The position numbers and the translations under genes were made by a program. A stretch of 64,000 bases of DNA, taken from Nocardia mexicana NBRC 108244. Its GTDB lineage: Bacteria > Actinomycetota > Actinomycetes > Mycobacteriales > Mycobacteriaceae. Location: NCBI RefSeq assembly GCF_001613165.1, contig NZ_BDBV01000007.1, forward strand, positions 1-64,000, in the 5' to 3' direction. Below are positions 9,141 through 18,380 of the stretch, in pieces. The notes beneath the pieces are model-generated. The model saw only the letters and a program-made list of their open reading frames with translations. It was not told the origin of the DNA and did no database searches. Within the stretch, counting starts at the first letter, position 1; every line of letters starts with the position of its first letter.

Positions 9141-9191
9141 GTGCCGACGATCCGCCGAGGCGCTGACGAACCGCTGACGACCGCCTGACGA
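9141..9191 (-). promoter_or_regulatory. Phased 11-bp direct repeats upstream of the P450 operon (putative SARP site)
   Basis: On the plus strand the heptamer CTGACGA occurs three times exactly 11 bases apart (9163, 9174, 9185). Two degenerate copies keep the same phase (CCGCCGA at 9152 and GTGCCGA at 9141). On the P450-coding strand the heptamer reads TCGTCAG. Direct heptamers at 11-bp spacing are the known binding architecture of SARP regulators, and a SARP gene is the third gene of this cluster. The block lies between the acetyltransferase stop and the P450 start. Confidence 0.65.
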
Positions 9192-9204
9192 CCGCCCGCG
9201 GCGC

Positions 9205-9744
9205 CTACCCGACCAGGCCCCAGACCTCGACGTCGCGCTGCTCGCCCTCCAGGCGGAACGCCCGGCGGTGGGTGCCTTCGTGTGTGAAGCCGAGCCGCTC
9301 GGCCGCCGCCCTGCTGGGCCCGTTCCGCGGGTCGCACAGCCACTCGACCCGGACCATGCCGCGCACGTTCATCGCCCAGTCGATGAGCACCCGGCAGCCG
9401 CGGGTGATCAGGCCCCGCCCGCGCGCCTCGGGAGCCAGCCACACGCCGATCTCACACACCCGCTGGTCGGCGTCGAAGCGACGAAAGATCAAGCCGCCCT
9501 GCAGGACTCCCGAGACATACAGGCCGAACAGGCGTCCGGTGTCGGCGGCCTGCCGGTCGGCGTAGCTCTGCAGGAACTCGCGTGCCGATGCCTCGTCGAC
9601 GACGGTGTACACCCACGGAATCCAGGGCGTGAGCGAGTCCCGGACCCGGTCCGCGTAGGCGGCGAACTCGGCCGCCTGCCACGGCTCGAGTGGCCGCAGC
9701 TCGGCATCGTCCCCGAGCTGCCGGTACAGGAGGGTCTGGAGCAT
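9205..9744 (-). CDS. GNAT acetyltransferase, RimJ/RimL type
   Basis: This 179-residue N-acetyltransferase has the RimJ/RimL pattern: ELRPLEPWQAAEFAAYADR at the N-terminus, EIGVWLAPEARGRGLITRG for the acetyl-CoA pyrophosphate loop, and RVEWLCDPRNGPSRAAAERLGF near the end. It probably acetylates an N-terminal or other amine; the acceptor is unknown. The ATG at 9744 follows a GAAAGGA ribosome-binding site by about seven bases, so the longer open frame upstream is not used. It ends 90 bases before the P450 gene on the same strand. Confidence 0.88.
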   Translation of the reverse strand: MLQTLLYRQLGDDAELRPLEPWQAAEFAAYADRVRDSLTPWIPWVYTVVDEASAREFLQSYADRQAADTGRLFGLYVSGVLQGGLIFRRFDADQRVCEIGVWLAPEARGRGLITRGCRVLIDWAMNVRGMVRVEWLCDPRNGPSRAAAERLGFTHEGTHRRAFRLEGEQRDVEVWGLVG

Positions 9745-9796
9745 CCGTGGTCCTTTCTCGATGAGCGTCCGACTGTCGTACCCGAGCACCTCGGTG

Positions 9797-9874
9797 CCCC
9801 CGCACCCGCCCTTGGTTCCCGCACGCCTTACAAGTGCTGCAGCGGGTGCGGGAACCAGCAGGGGGTGCGGGAAC
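9797..9874. repeat. Intergenic palindromic repeat, family 2, copy B
   Basis: The 359-base gap 9745-10103 contains this second copy of the palindrome at 3093-3176. GGTTCCCGCAC pairs perfectly with GTGCGGGAACC around a TTACAAGTGCT centre, and outer CCCGCACCC/GGGGTGCGGG arms extend the fold. The two copies share the loop and arm sequence despite being 6.7 kb apart. The rest of the gap holds only the small dyad near ilvD and no gene. Confidence 0.72.
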
Positions 9875-10030
9875 AATGTCGGGGGTTTCAGCGCTGACCT
9901 TGAATACTGCGCGCTGCCGCGGCCCATCGGCTCAGGTCGGCAGCTGATCACGGACATCCACCCGGGATCCGCAAGCGAGGCGCCCACCGGCGCATCCGCC
10001 CACATCGCGCGGGAGTACCGTTGAATAGCC

Positions 10031-10045
10031 GCCGAGATACTCGGC
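10031..10045. promoter_or_regulatory. Perfect dyad upstream of ilvD
   Basis: GCCGAG-ATA-CTCGGC is a perfect inverted repeat 59 bases before the ilvD ATG. It lies just downstream of a TACCGT (10016-10021) that resembles the -10 box of the ilvB leader. It could be an operator or a short 5' UTR hairpin. There is no direct evidence for the binding factor. Confidence 0.35.
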
Positions 10046-10103
10046 ATCGTCGCCGACCAGCCCCGGGCGACCCGAGTCACCGACCGACCTAGGACCCATA
10101 CCC

Positions 10104-11945
10104 ATGCCACCGCTTCGTTCACGCACCACCACCGCCGGACGCAATGCCGCGGGCGCTCGCGCCCTGTGGCGGGCGACCGGCCTCACCGATTCCGACTTCG
10201 GCAAGCCGATCGTCGCCATCGCGAACTCCTATACGCAGTTCGTGCCGGGACACGTGCACCTGAAGGACGTCGGCGAGATCGTGGCGGATGCGGTACGGGC
10301 CGCGGGCGGGGTGCCGCGCGAGTTCCACACCATCGCGGTCGACGACGGCATCGCGATGGGGCACGGCGGCATGCTGTACTCGCTGCCGTCCCGCGAGATC
10401 ATCGCCGACTCCGTCGAGTACATGGCCAACGCCCACACCGCCGACGCGCTGGTGTGCATCTCCAACTGCGACAAGATCACACCGGGCATGCTGAACGCCG
10501 CGATGCGGCTCAACATCCCGGCGGTGTTCGTCTCCGGCGGCCCGATGGAGGCCGGGAAGGCCGTGGTGGTCGGCGGCGTCGCGCAGGCCCCGACCGACCT
10601 GATCACCGCCATCTCCGCCAGCGCCTCGGCCGCCGTGGACGACGAGGGTCTGTCCGAGGTCGAGCGCTCCGCGTGCCCGACCTGCGGCTCCTGCTCGGGC
10701 ATGTTCACCGCCAACTCGATGAACTGCCTCACCGAGGCGCTCGGTCTGGCGCTGCCGGGCAACGGCTCCACCCTCGCCACCCATGCGGCGCGGCGCGCGC
10801 TGTTCGAGCGGGCGGGCACCACCATCGTCGACATCGCCACCCGCTGGTACCGCGACGACGACGAATCCGTGCTGCCGCGAAATGTGGCGAACGAGAAGGC
10901 CTTCCGCAATGCGATGGCCCTCGATGTGGCCATGGGCGGCTCCACCAACACCGTCCTGCACACCCTCGCCGCCGCGCAGGAGGGCGAGATCGACTTCGAC
11001 CTCGACACCATCGATGAGATCTCCCGCCGCGTGCCGTGCCTGTCGAAGGTCTCCCCCAACTCCGACTACCACATGGAGGACGTGCACCGCGCCGGTGGCA
11101 TCCCCGCCATCCTGGGCGAGCTGCGCCGCGCGGGGCTGCTGGAGACCGACGTCACCACCGTCCACACCCGCGGCATCGATGAGTGGCTGGATGCCTGGGA
11201 TATCCGCTCCGGGAAGGCTTCTCAGGAGGCGATCGAGCTGTTCCACGCCGCGCCGGGCGGGGTGCGCACGACCGAGCCGTTCTCCACCAGCAACCGGTGG
11301 TCGTCACTGGACACCGATGCCGCGGGCGGATGCATCCGCGACCTGGAGCACGCCTACACCGTCGAGGGCGGGTTGTGCGTGCTCAAGGGCAATATCGCCC
11401 CCGACGGCGCCATCCTCAAGACCGCGGGCATCGATGAGGACCTGTTCACCTTCGAGGGCCCGGCCGTGGTGGTCGAATCCCAGGAGGAGGCGGTGTCGGC
11501 GATCCTCGGCAAGAAGATCCAGCCCGGCGACGTGGTCGTGGTCCGCTACGAGGGCCCCTCCGGCGGACCGGGCATGCAGGAGATGCTGCATCCCACCTCG
11601 TTCCTCAAGGGTCTCGGGCTCGGCAAGCAGTGCGCGCTGATCACCGACGGCCGCTTCTCCGGCGGCACCTCGGGCCTGTCGATCGGCCACATCTCCCCGG
11701 AGGCGGCCAGCGGCGGCACCATCGGCTTGATCGAGGACGGCGACCGCATCCGCGTGGACGTGCACACCCGCGCGCTCGAATTGCTGGTCCCCGACGAGGT
11801 TCTCGCGGAGCGCCGCGCGAAAATGGAAGCCTCCGAACGGCCTTGGCAGCCGATCGGCCGCGACCGGCCGGTGACGACCGCCCTGCGTGCCTACGCCGCG
11901 CTGGCGACATCCGCCGACAAGGGCGCCGTGCGCCGCGTGCCGTAG
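10104..11945 (+). CDS. ilvD: Dihydroxy-acid dehydratase
   Basis: This Fe-S enzyme dehydrates 2,3-dihydroxyisovalerate and 2,3-dihydroxy-3-methylvalerate in valine and isoleucine synthesis. The 613-residue protein has the cluster-ligand motifs [15 protein letters not shown] and [19 protein letters not shown]. It also has the C-terminal [14 protein letters not shown] and [15 protein letters not shown] signatures. Length is normal for the long IlvD form. It lies 8 kb from ilvBN with its own promoter region and is closed by a very strong terminator. In M. tuberculosis ilvD is, as I remember, elsewhere on the chromosome, so this clustering is a point of difference. Confidence 0.98.
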   Translation: MPPLRSRTTTAGRNAAGARALWRATGLTDSDFGKPIVAIANSYTQFVPGHVHLKDVGEIVADAVRAAGGVPREFHTIAVDDGIAMGHGGMLYSLPSREIIADSVEYMANAHTADALVCISNCDKITPGMLNAAMRLNIPAVFVSGGPMEAGKAVVVGGVAQAPTDLITAISASASAAVDDEGLSEVERSACPTCGSCSGMFTANSMNCLTEALGLALPGNGSTLATHAARRALFERAGTTIVDIATRWYRDDDESVLPRNVANEKAFRNAMALDVAMGGSTNTVLHTLAAAQEGEIDFDLDTIDEISRRVPCLSKVSPNSDYHMEDVHRAGGIPAILGELRRAGLLETDVTTVHTRGIDEWLDAWDIRSGKASQEAIELFHAAPGGVRTTEPFSTSNRWSSLDTDAAGGCIRDLEHAYTVEGGLCVLKGNIAPDGAILKTAGIDEDLFTFEGPAVVVESQEEAVSAILGKKIQPGDVVVVRYEGPSGGPGMQEMLHPTSFLKGLGLGKQCALITDGRFSGGTSGLSIGHISPEAASGGTIGLIEDGDRIRVDVHTRALELLVPDEVLAERRAKMEASERPWQPIGRDRPVTTALRAYAALATSADKGAVRRVP

Positions 11946-11953
11946 TCTCTGTC

Positions 11954-11999
11954 GAACAACGAAAGCCGGGACCCGTACGGGTCCCGGCTTTCGTTGTTC
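11954..11999. terminator. Bidirectional terminator, 46-bp perfect palindrome
   Basis: The sequence is a perfect self-complementary palindrome with 23-base arms centred on CCCGTACGGG and AT-richer GAACAAC/GTTGTTC ends. It sits between the convergent ilvD and DoxX genes, which is where a bidirectional transcription stop is expected. A sister hairpin with the same AACAACGA end is found at 14178-14224. Confidence 0.88.
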
Positions 12000-12021
12000 C
12001 GGCGGCTGGATCGCGGGCCGG

Positions 12022-12855
12022 TCAGTCGAAGATGCCTACGAACGGGTTGCCGCCGTGCAGGACCAGCCAGCCTCCGACGGCCGCTGCGAGCGCGAGGATC
12101 AGGACCAGGAACGAACCCCATGCCGGGCGGGACGACCAGCCGCGATTGCGGTCGAAGGACAGGCGGCCGGGGCCGACGAGAATGACCACGGCGGCCAGTC
12201 CGGCCAGGATCGCCTCCAATTCGATCACCTTGTACTGGAAGCCGGGCGCCATGCCCTCCTTCCACAGCAGGGCGTCGGCGATCGCGGCCAGCACCGCGCC
12301 CGCGGCCAGCGGCGTGGCCAGGCCCAGCACCAGCAGCGCGCCGCCGCCGACCTCGGCGACGGTGAGCATGGCGGTGGACAGCTCGATGTGCTTCCAGCCG
12401 CCCTGCTCCAGCATCTGCCGCGTGCCGTCCAGCCCCGGGCCGTGAAACCAGCCCGCCAGCTTCTGCGTGCCGTGGTAGAGGAAGGTCACGCCGAGGATCA
12501 GACGCAGGATCAGCAGGCCGAGATCCTGTGTCCCCCGGCGAGACTCGCGCCGCCTGCGCAGGGACTCGGTCGGGGCGGTCGTCGACGGCGGAATGGTGGC
12601 GAAGGCGTACGTGGGGGCCTCCGACTCGCCGGTCCGGGAGTCGGGCGCGGCGGCCGCTCCGGCGGGCGGGACATCCGGGTCCAGGCCCAGGTCGTCGTCG
12701 GTGCGCGGCACATCCTTGCCCGTCGCCGGCCGGACCGGGGGGAACTCGCCGGTCGGATTGTCGAAGGGGCTGGTGGCCGCGTGCTCGGTCGTCTCCTTGA
12801 CCGGCTTCGCGGGTGGCTCGTTCGACTCCGGTGTCTCATTCGGCTTGTCCGTCAC
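12022..12855 (-). CDS. DoxX-family membrane protein (Rv3005c-like)
   Basis: This 277-residue protein has a hydrophilic Pro/Glu-rich cytoplasmic N-terminus of about 110 residues. A DoxX/SURF4-type membrane domain follows with four or five helices: LLILRLILGVTFLYHGTQKL, MLTVAEVGGGALLVLGLATP, AAGAVLAAIADALLW, and a final SFLVLILALAAAVGGWLVL. In M. tuberculosis the Rv3005c protein links to redox balance with SodA and SseA; that role is known for the family, not shown here. The GTG at 12855 gives a length very close to that homologue as I recall it. It converges on ilvD and diverges from the LppZ-like gene. Confidence 0.85.
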   Translation of the reverse strand: MTDKPNETPESNEPPAKPVKETTEHAATSPFDNPTGEFPPVRPATGKDVPRTDDDLGLDPDVPPAGAAAAPDSRTGESEAPTYAFATIPPSTTAPTESLRRRRESRRGTQDLGLLILRLILGVTFLYHGTQKLAGWFHGPGLDGTRQMLEQGGWKHIELSTAMLTVAEVGGGALLVLGLATPLAAGAVLAAIADALLWKEGMAPGFQYKVIELEAILAGLAAVVILVGPGRLSFDRNRGWSSRPAWGSFLVLILALAAAVGGWLVLHGGNPFVGIFD

Positions 12856-12970
12856 GGGCTCAGAGTATGACGGGTATCCAGTCTGGGCGCTGTCCGACGC
12901 GGCGTGTCCACCACACGCGCGCCAACCCCCGTGCAAGCATGCGCGACGGTATTTCCGTAACGTCTGAGCC

Positions 12971-14170
12971 ATGAGTGTGGTTGTCACCGGCGTGGACGGT
13001 CAGGGCCCGGAGGCGGCAGCCTGCGTAACCACGCAGGGCCCCCGTCCACGCCGCAGTCGATACAGCCGTGTTGCCATGTGTCTGGCTGTCGCCGCCGGTC
13101 TGCTGGCCGGGTGTGCCCGCTTCGACGAATCGGCGAACGACCCGTTCACGCCCGCGCCGACCGTCCGCCCCGAGGGGGTCGAGCCGTCCACACCGCAACC
13201 GCCGCCCACGAAGAAGCGGCCGCCGGGACCCTGCGAGGATCCGGACCCGACGGTCGTGGCCAGCTGCGTGAACGAGGCGACGGGCGTAGTCGCCCTGCCG
13301 GACGGCACCACCGGGGTGGTCGGCGAGCGCGCCACCGGCAAGATCTTCCTGATCGACACCCAGGACCCGGGACCGTGGCCCTACTACCTCAAGCAGATCG
13401 GGCAGGTGGACGTGGACTCCTCCGGCGACGGCGGGCTGCTCGACGTCACGCTGTCGCCCACCTACAGCCAGGACCACCTGCTCTACGCCTACATCACCAC
13501 CGGCAGCGACAATCGCGTGGTCCGGATCGGCTCCGACGGCACGCCCAAGCCGATCATCACCGGAATTCCCAAGAGCGACACCGGGAACCGGGGTTCCGTC
13601 GAGTTCGTCGCGGCCGACAAGATGGTCGTGCTGACCGGTGACGGCGGCGATCCCGGGGCCGCGGCCGATCAGGGTTCGCTGGCGGGCAAGCTGCTGCGGA
13701 TCAACAACCCGATTCCGGGCAACAACTCACCGGATGTCCTGGCGTCCGGGATCGGGACCGCGGGCGGTGTCTGCCCGGATGCCCAGGGCGATATCTGGTT
13801 CACCGACCGCACTCCCGTCGCCGACCGGCTGCAGCGCCTGACGCCGGACGGGACGGTGACCACGGCGTGGAACTGGCCCGATCATCCGGGCGTGGCCGGT
13901 TGCGTCGCGGGCGGGGACTTCGTGGCGGTCGCCATGTCCGATGCGAAGGGCATGGCAATGGCCAAGGTGGAGAAGGACTCTCGCGCGATCACCACCGCCC
14001 CGGCCCTGCTGTACCAGGACAAGTGGGGCCGGTTGAACGACGCCGCACCCGGGCCGAACGGCCTGATCTGGGCCAGCACCTCCAATAAGTTCGGCGGCCA
14101 GCCCACGCCGACCGACGACCGCGTGGTCGTGATCTCGCCGACCGGCGGCGGCGGAGGCGGCCCGGACTAG
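12971..14170 (+). CDS. LppZ-like lipoprotein, PQQ-type sugar dehydrogenase beta-propeller
   Basis: This 399-residue exported protein has a signal peptide ending in the lipobox LLAGC (about residue 46), followed by ARFDES and a Pro-rich linker. A glucose/sorbosone-dehydrogenase beta-propeller follows. Conserved stretches include GDGGLLDVTLSPTYSQDHLL, TGDGGDPGAAADQGSLAGK, RTPVADRLQRLTPDG and WNWPDHPGVAGC. These agree closely with my memory of M. tuberculosis LppZ (Rv3006), also next to the DoxX gene. The start is uncertain because internal ATGs lie closer to the lipobox. The substrate is unknown. Confidence 0.87.
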   Translation: MSVVVTGVDGQGPEAAACVTTQGPRPRRSRYSRVAMCLAVAAGLLAGCARFDESANDPFTPAPTVRPEGVEPSTPQPPPTKKRPPGPCEDPDPTVVASCVNEATGVVALPDGTTGVVGERATGKIFLIDTQDPGPWPYYLKQIGQVDVDSSGDGGLLDVTLSPTYSQDHLLYAYITTGSDNRVVRIGSDGTPKPIITGIPKSDTGNRGSVEFVAADKMVVLTGDGGDPGAAADQGSLAGKLLRINNPIPGNNSPDVLASGIGTAGGVCPDAQGDIWFTDRTPVADRLQRLTPDGTVTTAWNWPDHPGVAGCVAGGDFVAVAMSDAKGMAMAKVEKDSRAITTAPALLYQDKWGRLNDAAPGPNGLIWASTSNKFGGQPTPTDDRVVVISPTGGGGGGPD

Positions 14171-14177
14171 AGGAGCG

Positions 14178-14224
14178 AACAACGAGGGCCCGCACTCCGT
14201 TCGTGGAGTGCGGGCCCTGTTGTT
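14178..14224. terminator. Bidirectional terminator between the LppZ-like gene and gatB
   Basis: Arms of about 20 bases (AACAACGAGGGCCCGCACTC and GAGTGCGGGCCCTGTTGTT, with one bulged base) flank a GTTCGT loop. The two convergent genes end on either side. The AACAAC/GTTGTT ends supply the A/U tracts for both directions. Confidence 0.85.
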
Positions 14225-14233
14225 GTCTTCGAC

Positions 14234-15745
14234 CTACGCCGCCCCGCAGGCGGCGAGGACCAGCTCGCGCACGCGGGCCGCGTCGGCCTGGCCGCGGGTG
14301 GCCTTCATGACGTCGCCGACGATCTTGCCCGCGGCTTGCACCTTGCCGGAGCGGATCTTGTCGGCGATATCGGGGTTGGCGGCCAGCGCCTTGTCGACCT
14401 CGGTCTGCAGTGCCGAATCGTCGGAGACCATGCCCAGGCCCTTGGCCTCGACGACCTGGCCCGGATCGCCCTCACCGGCGAGCACGAAGTCGACGACCTG
14501 CCGGGCCACCTTGCTGTTGATGGTCTTGGCGTCCACCAGCGCGACCACCTCGGCGACCTGCTTCGGGCTGATCGGCAGCTCGTCGAGGGAAACCTCGCGA
14601 TCCTTCGCCTTCTCCGTCAGATAGTTGACCCACCAGGAGCGGGCGGCGTCCACCGTGGTGCCCGCGTCGACCGTCGCGATGATCAGGTCGAGGGCGTCGG
14701 CGTTGATCAGATCGCGGAAGACCTCGTCGGACAGGCCCCAGTCGGACTGGATGCGGGCGCGGCGCAGCCACGGGTACTCGGGGATGGTGCCGCGCAGTTC
14801 GTCCACCCAGGCGGCGTCGGGGGCGACGGGCTCGAGGTCGGGCTCCGGGAAGTAGCGGTAGTCCTCGGCGGTCTCCTTGGGGCGGCCGGGCGAGGTGGTG
14901 CCGTCGGTCTCGTGGAAGTGCCGGGTCTCCATGACGATGGTGCCGCCCGCGGCGAGCACCGCGGCCTGGCGGCGCATCTCGTAACGCACCGCGACCTCGA
15001 CGCTGCGCAGCGAGTTGACGTTCTTGGTCTCGGTGCGGGTGCCGAATTCGCCGGCCCCCTTGGGCATCAGCGAGACGTTGGCATCGCAGCGCAGCGAGCC
15101 CTGCTCCATCTTGACGTCGGACACCTGCAGCGACTTCAGCAGATCGCGCAGCGCGGTGACGTAGGCGCGGGCCACCTCGGGCGCGCGGTCCCCGGCGCCG
15201 GTGATCGGCTTGGTGACGATCTCGATCAGCGGCACCCCGGCGCGGTTGTAGTCCAGCAGCGAGTGGCTGGCACCGTGGATGCGGCCGGTGGCGCCGCCCA
15301 CGTGCACCGACTTGCCGGTGTCCTCCTCCATGTGCGCGCGCTCGATCTCGACCCGGAAGGTGGTGCCGTCGTCGAGCGGAACCTCCAGGTGGCCGTTGGT
15401 GGCGATCGGCTCGTCGTACTGGCTGATCTGGTAGTTCTTCGGCTGGTCCGGGTAGAAGTAGTTCTTGCGCGCGAACCGGCCCCACGGGGTGATCGAGCAG
15501 TTGAGCGCCAGGCCGATGCGGATGGCCGCCTCGACGCCCTGCTGGTTCACCACCGGCAGCGAGCCCGGCAGGCCGAGGCAGACCGGGCACACCTGGGTGT
15601 TCGGCTCGGCGCCGAACGTCGTCGGGCACCCGCAGAACATCTTCGTCTCGGTACCCAGTTCGACGTGGACCTCCATGCCCAGCACCGGCTCGTACCGGTC
15701 GACGACGTCGGCATAGTCCATCAAGTCCACCGTGGGTGCAGTCAT
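14234..15745 (-). CDS. gatB: Aspartyl/glutamyl-tRNA(Asn/Gln) amidotransferase subunit B
   Basis: GatB binds misacylated Glu-tRNA(Gln) or Asp-tRNA(Asn) and activates the carboxyl group for amidation with ammonia from GatA. The 503-residue protein has the GatB signatures [48 protein letters not shown] and RTETKNVNS. It ends with a YqeY-like tail domain ([23 protein letters not shown]). The ATG at 15745 matches known GatB N-termini; the frame upstream of it is not needed. gatB lies 24 kb from gatCA here rather than in one operon. Confidence 0.97.
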   Translation of the reverse strand: MTAPTVDLMDYADVVDRYEPVLGMEVHVELGTETKMFCGCPTTFGAEPNTQVCPVCLGLPGSLPVVNQQGVEAAIRIGLALNCSITPWGRFARKNYFYPDQPKNYQISQYDEPIATNGHLEVPLDDGTTFRVEIERAHMEEDTGKSVHVGGATGRIHGASHSLLDYNRAGVPLIEIVTKPITGAGDRAPEVARAYVTALRDLLKSLQVSDVKMEQGSLRCDANVSLMPKGAGEFGTRTETKNVNSLRSVEVAVRYEMRRQAAVLAAGGTIVMETRHFHETDGTTSPGRPKETAEDYRYFPEPDLEPVAPDAAWVDELRGTIPEYPWLRRARIQSDWGLSDEVFRDLINADALDLIIATVDAGTTVDAARSWWVNYLTEKAKDREVSLDELPISPKQVAEVVALVDAKTINSKVARQVVDFVLAGEGDPGQVVEAKGLGMVSDDSALQTEVDKALAANPDIADKIRSGKVQAAGKIVGDVMKATRGQADAARVRELVLAACGAA

Positions 15746-15842
15746 GCCCAGAATCTTATTCTGCGACGCGGTGGGCCTACGTAAGGCCCCGAGGCTGGAG
15801 ACCCTCATCCCCGAGCTCGGCACACTACCCGAAAGCTGGAGA

Positions 15843-15869
15843 CCCTCACCCGCCCGAGCCGGGTGAGGG
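15843..15869 (-). terminator. Hairpin between the ABC permease gene and gatB
   Basis: CCCTCACCCG and CGGGTGAGGG form a perfect ten-base stem 19 bases after the permease stop on the minus strand, with a GCTCGGG-type loop. There is no U-run, so it may be a weak terminator or an mRNA 3'-end hairpin. The adjacent plus-strand sequence CTGGAGACCCTCA occurs twice (near 15795 and 15834). Confidence 0.5.
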
Positions 15870-15887
15870 TTCCCCTCCTACTCCCGA

Positions 15888-18380
15888 TCAGTCGGCCGCG
15901 ATGGCGTCGACGATCGGCATGCGGGCCGCGCGGAAGGCCGGTGGGATGGAACCCAGCAAGGCCAGGAACAGCGCGGCGACGCCGTACACCAGCAGTATCG
16001 GGCTCGGCTCGTAAACCACGTCGATGGTCATGGCCTGGCCCATGGCGAGGCTGGCGAGATACTGGACCGCGGCACCGGTGGCCAGGCCGATGGCGGCGCC
16101 GGTCAATCCGATCCCCGCGGCCTCGGTGAGCACGGTGCGGAGCATGAAGCGGCGGCTGGTGCCCATGGCGCGCAGCACCCCCATCTCGCGGCGCCGCTCC
16201 AGCACCGACAGCATCAGGGTGTTGAGCAGCGCGGCGGTCGACACCAGCACCACGATCCACAGGATGGAGGCCGACAGCGACGTACCCTGTTGCACGCCCT
16301 GGGCTACCGCGGTCACCGCCTCCTGCCCGGTGTCGACGGCCAGGTCCGGTCCGGCGACGGCGCGGACCGCGTCCAGCACGGCGGCCTTGTCCGCGCCGGG
16401 CGCGACGTCCAGTCCCAGAATCGTCTCGCCCGGACGCTCGTACCACTGCCGCAGGATGTCGATATCCATCAGGACGATCCCGGAGATCGCCGAGAAGTAC
16501 GGAATCACCTGCAGCACTTGAACCTTGTGAATGCCCGTGGGGGTGGGCATGTCCAGCTGCGAACCGTCCCGCACGCCCAGCGAACTCGCCACGTCGCGCG
16601 ACAGCACGACGCCCTCGCCGGTCGACATCTTCTGTTGCGTAGTGGGATTCAGCTCGCCGATCAGCGAGGACCGCACCCCGTTCTCGTACGCCTGCAGCAT
16701 CACCCGGTCGCGGCCGAGGGTGGCGAACGCCATCTGCGCCGCACCGACGCTCGCGACCCCCGGCACCGCGCTGATGCGATCCCTCAGATCGGCCGGAAGC
16801 AGTGGCCCGGTGGGGAATTCGGCCAGCGCGGACGGGCTCACATAGGCATCCCGGTCGCCGAGGTCCTGGAACGACGCGGTCGCCGAATCGACCAGGTTGC
16901 TGGAGGCGCCACCCATCGCGACGGTCGCGGTGACGCCGATCATCACGGTCATGACCGTGGCCCACACCCGGCGCGGGGATCGCTCGATCGTGGTGGCCCC
17001 CAACGCCCCCGGGGCCCCGAACAGCCGCGCGATACCCGCGGCCAGCCGGATGATGGGCCCGGTCGCGGCGAAGCACAGCGATACCGCACCGGCGATCGAC
17101 AGCGAGATCGACGCGAGCGACAACCGGCCCAGTTTCGCCTCGGCGATGAACACCGCCGCCACGATCATCACGATGCCGTTGGCCAGGGCGAGCCACCGGA
17201 TCAGCGGCCGCACCACATCCGCCTTCGACACCCCCACGGGCACCAGCGCCTCGATCGGCTCGACCTTGTAGATCTGCCGGGCGGCGATCGCCGCGGCCGC
17301 CACGCTGGCGAGCACACAGGCCGCGATCGCGGTCGGGACCGCGTACCAGGGCACCATGTACTCGGTGCGGGTCTCCACGGCCGCCATCATCGCCGACGGG
17401 ATCTTGTCGATCGCCGAGCGCCCGGCGAACATTCCGACCACCGCGCCGATGGCCCCGCCGACCACGCCGAGTATCGCGGCCTCCGCGATCAGATCGCGGA
17501 CCATGGGCCCGCGTTTACCGCCGATCGCGCGCAGCAGCGAGAGCGTCGGGCGACGCTGTGCCACGGCCATACTCATCGCGTTGTAGATGAGGAAGGCCGA
17601 AACGATCAGTGCGGCAGCCGATGCCATCGTGGTGGAGAAGCGCACCAGCTGGATCGCGCCGCCCGCCTGGGCGGATCGCAGGCTCGGATCGGCCACCACC
17701 GCGCGGCCGTTCACGGTATCGGTCAGCGCCGAACGCAGCTGTCCCACATCGGCGCCCGGGGCGGGCACGATCTGCACCGAGTCCAGCATGCCGGTGCGGT
17801 TCACCAGCTTCTGCGCCACCGGCAGCGCCGCGACCACGATATGTCCGCCGTTGATATCCTTCGAGGCGGCCTCGTCGATCACCCCGGCCACTGTGACCTC
17901 GGCCGCTCCCAGCCGGAACTTCTCCCCCTCCGCACGCCCCATCGCGGCGCCCACCAGTACGCCGTTGGGCACCGTCAGCAGCTTCGCGGCCTGCCCGCGC
18001 ATCGGGGCGTCCAGGTCGCTGCCCAGCGCCGCCACGCTCGAATCCGCGCCGAGCAGCAGGGTCCGGTCGGCGGGGTTGCCGACGCGGGTCCGCAACATGG
18101 GCACGGCGGCCTCGACCCCCGGGACCGCGCGAATCTGTTGCAGCAGTTGCTGATCGAACCCCGATTCGGTGACCCCGGAGACCTCGAGAGCGGCCTTCCC
18201 GCCCAGCGCGTGGGTCAGCTTGTCGACCGAGCCCGTCACCGACCCGGCGATGCTCAGCACCGCCACCAGCAGCGCCGCCGAGACCGCCATCACCGCCATG
18301 GACATGGCGGTGCGGCCGCGATGGATCAGCAGCTCCCCGATATTGAACAGCCGCAACCGGTCCCAGCCCGCACCGATCAC
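15888..18380 (-). CDS. ABC transporter permease, FtsX/MacB superfamily
   Basis: This 830-residue permease has an N-terminal helix (IHRGRTAMSMAVMAVSAALL) and a first extracytoplasmic MacB-type periplasmic core domain. A first FtsX core follows around residues 240-400, then a second extracellular domain and a C-terminal FtsX core. The final helices are ILLVYGVAALFLALLGSIPP and then AFRAARMPIVDAI. This double-FtsX layout is typical of actinobacterial LolCE/BceB-like exporters of lipids, lipoproteins or peptides; the substrate is unknown. Its start overlaps the ATPase stop by four bases (ATGA), giving tight coupling. The divergent sensor kinase pair next door probably controls it. Confidence 0.9.
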   Translation of the reverse strand: MIGAGWDRLRLFNIGELLIHRGRTAMSMAVMAVSAALLVAVLSIAGSVTGSVDKLTHALGGKAALEVSGVTESGFDQQLLQQIRAVPGVEAAVPMLRTRVGNPADRTLLLGADSSVAALGSDLDAPMRGQAAKLLTVPNGVLVGAAMGRAEGEKFRLGAAEVTVAGVIDEAASKDINGGHIVVAALPVAQKLVNRTGMLDSVQIVPAPGADVGQLRSALTDTVNGRAVVADPSLRSAQAGGAIQLVRFSTTMASAAALIVSAFLIYNAMSMAVAQRRPTLSLLRAIGGKRGPMVRDLIAEAAILGVVGGAIGAVVGMFAGRSAIDKIPSAMMAAVETRTEYMVPWYAVPTAIAACVLASVAAAAIAARQIYKVEPIEALVPVGVSKADVVRPLIRWLALANGIVMIVAAVFIAEAKLGRLSLASISLSIAGAVSLCFAATGPIIRLAAGIARLFGAPGALGATTIERSPRRVWATVMTVMIGVTATVAMGGASSNLVDSATASFQDLGDRDAYVSPSALAEFPTGPLLPADLRDRISAVPGVASVGAAQMAFATLGRDRVMLQAYENGVRSSLIGELNPTTQQKMSTGEGVVLSRDVASSLGVRDGSQLDMPTPTGIHKVQVLQVIPYFSAISGIVLMDIDILRQWYERPGETILGLDVAPGADKAAVLDAVRAVAGPDLAVDTGQEAVTAVAQGVQQGTSLSASILWIVVLVSTAALLNTLMLSVLERRREMGVLRAMGTSRRFMLRTVLTEAAGIGLTGAAIGLATGAAVQYLASLAMGQAMTIDVVYEPSPILLVYGVAALFLALLGSIPPAFRAARMPIVDAIAAD

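Noticed and set aside
9745..10122. Upstream extension of the acetyltransferase frame to 305 residues
   Set aside because: The extension crosses a palindromic repeat and the ilvD promoter region and even the ilvD start; the ATG at 9744 has a good ribosome-binding site and begins the domain.
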